Shown: piece after piece, positions 6,718 to 7,362 of the stretch
Numbering within the stretch: the first letter of the stretch is position 1
Layout of the letters: each line of letters opens with the position of its first letter
Assembly (NCBI GenBank): GCA_030039575.1
Contig: JASHVH010000282.1
Location: forward strand, 1 to 7,362
DNA from: Acidimicrobiales bacterium
Lineage (GTDB): Bacteria > Actinomycetota > Acidimicrobiia > Acidimicrobiales > Palsa-688
DNA length: 7,362 bases
Direction of reading: 5' to 3'
Notes under the pieces: model-generated
The model's input: only the letters and a program-made list of their open reading frames with translations
Told to the model about the DNA's origin: nothing
The model's database searches: none
Made by a program: the position numbers and the translations under genes

Positions 6718-6903
6718 CTAACGGCTGGAGCCGCCCACCAAGATCCGGCGGAGCAGGTACAAGTCAAGGACCAGCGGGACGACGAACACCAGGCCCCACC
6801 AGCGTCCCGTGGCGCAGAGCACGACGACGACGACGGCGATCCAGACTGCCAGCAGTAGCCGGATCACAAGCGATGACTTCCGGTGCCGCAGATCCCAGTT
6901 CAC
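6718..6903 (-). CDS. Small two-helix membrane protein, hypothetical
   Basis: A 61-residue protein starting at GTG (6903-6901); an in-frame TAG five codons before it excludes a longer form. The N-terminus is basic (RHRKSS at 6-11). Two hydrophobic segments follow, at about 16-32 (LLLAVWIAVVVVVLCAT) and 36-51 (WGLVFVVPLVLDLYLL), then RR and a short polar tail. By the positive-inside rule both ends would face the cytoplasm. I do not recognise a named family. Such small membrane proteins are common in actinobacteria and mostly uncharacterised. The ribosome site is weak (AGGA, five bases away). It converges with the oxidoreductase and diverges from the methyltransferase. The coherent topology argues for a real gene, but it could be a chance frame. 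Confidence 0.6.
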   Translation of the reverse strand: MNWDLRHRKSSLVIRLLLAVWIAVVVVVLCATGRWWGLVFVVPLVLDLYLLRRILVGGSSR

Positions 6904-7079
6904 TGTGGTCCTATGCTACGACCCACCGGCCTCCGGCTTCGCCCACGGAAACCGGGGGGTTGAAGTCACAGGCGGCAACGGCGGTTTTCGAGTGGGGGGC
7001 ACAGGCGTTGTGCGAGCACCTCTGGTGCCCCGGGGTAGTGCCCGATGAGAGGCACGCGAGCACGCGCGAAAATGATCTC

Positions 7080-7362
7080 ATGAGCGACTATCTGGCCGTA
7101 AACCTGGCAAATTGGGACAGTCGGGTTCCTCACCACGTCCGCGGCTACGGTCTGGACAGGTTCCGCTCGGACCCCGGCTACCTCTCCCATATCGTGCGTT
7201 TCGACCTTCCTCGCCTAGGCAGCATCGAAGGCCTCGACGTCGTCCACCTTCAGTGCCACATCGGCTCGGACACCTTGTCGTTGGCCCGGCTGGGGGCCCG
7301 AAGTGTCACGGGACTGGACTTCTCGCGGCCAGCATTGGATGCCGCTGCTCGGTTGGCTGCCG
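7080..7362 (+). CDS. Class I SAM-dependent methyltransferase, 3' part missing
   Basis: The first 94 residues of a cytoplasmic methyltransferase cut by the window edge. It begins MSDYLAVNLANWDSR, a wording common in actinobacterial small-molecule methyltransferases. The first SAM-binding strand and loop are VVHLQCHIGSDTLSLA at 54-69, where LQCHIG replaces the usual GxGxG pattern, as in this subfamily. The acidic residue closing the second strand is Asp80 in VTGLDFS. The family transfers a methyl group from S-adenosylmethionine; the substrate cannot be read from this part. No good ribosome site precedes ATG 7080. The frame is open upstream to a GTG at 7038, but the extra residues do not fit the family start. 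It diverges from the small membrane protein across 176 bp. Confidence 0.88.
   Translation, partial: MSDYLAVNLANWDSRVPHHVRGYGLDRFRSDPGYLSHIVRFDLPRLGSIEGLDVVHLQCHIGSDTLSLARLGARSVTGLDFSRPALDAAARLAA

Overview
The window reads as chromosomal DNA of a high-GC actinomycete-like bacterium (Actinomycetota). This rests on strong GGAGG ribosome sites, GTG and TTG starts, and protein families with typical actinobacterial wording. The lineage is an inference; no rRNA or marker gene is present. I see no tRNA, rRNA, CRISPR array, transposase or integrase.

Left part (1-3303, minus strand): one unbroken reading frame of 1101 codons that runs off the left edge. It encodes a large exported protein. In order it has a signal peptide with a long basic n-region, a 51-codon tandem array of 11 NHL-like beta-propeller units (plus one degenerate leading unit), two nearly duplicated fibronectin type III domains, a Thr-rich linker, a bacterial Ig-like domain, and the beginning of a C-terminal region with a different repeat. 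I read it as a cell-surface or secreted binding/adhesion protein. The GC-rich repeats also create many spurious ORFs on both strands.

Middle (3571-5218): a universal stress protein gene (minus) diverges from a MalG-type sugar ABC transporter permease gene (plus). The permease has no partner genes (binding protein, second permease, ATPase) in the window. It also uses AT-richer codons than the gene after it.

Right part (5296-7362): a zinc-independent MDR/quinone-oxidoreductase-like enzyme (plus), about 480 bp with no convincing gene, a small two-helix membrane protein (minus), and the start of a class I SAM-dependent methyltransferase (plus) cut by the right edge.

The genes do not form an obvious joint pathway. 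The permease and oxidoreductase lie in the same direction with 77 bp between them and could be co-transcribed. The stress protein gene and the propeller gene are also co-directional, with 267 bp between them. The most unusual items are the multi-domain propeller protein, whose repeat units look partly homogenised at DNA level, and the orphan permease. I found no convincing sign of a new defence or mobile system.
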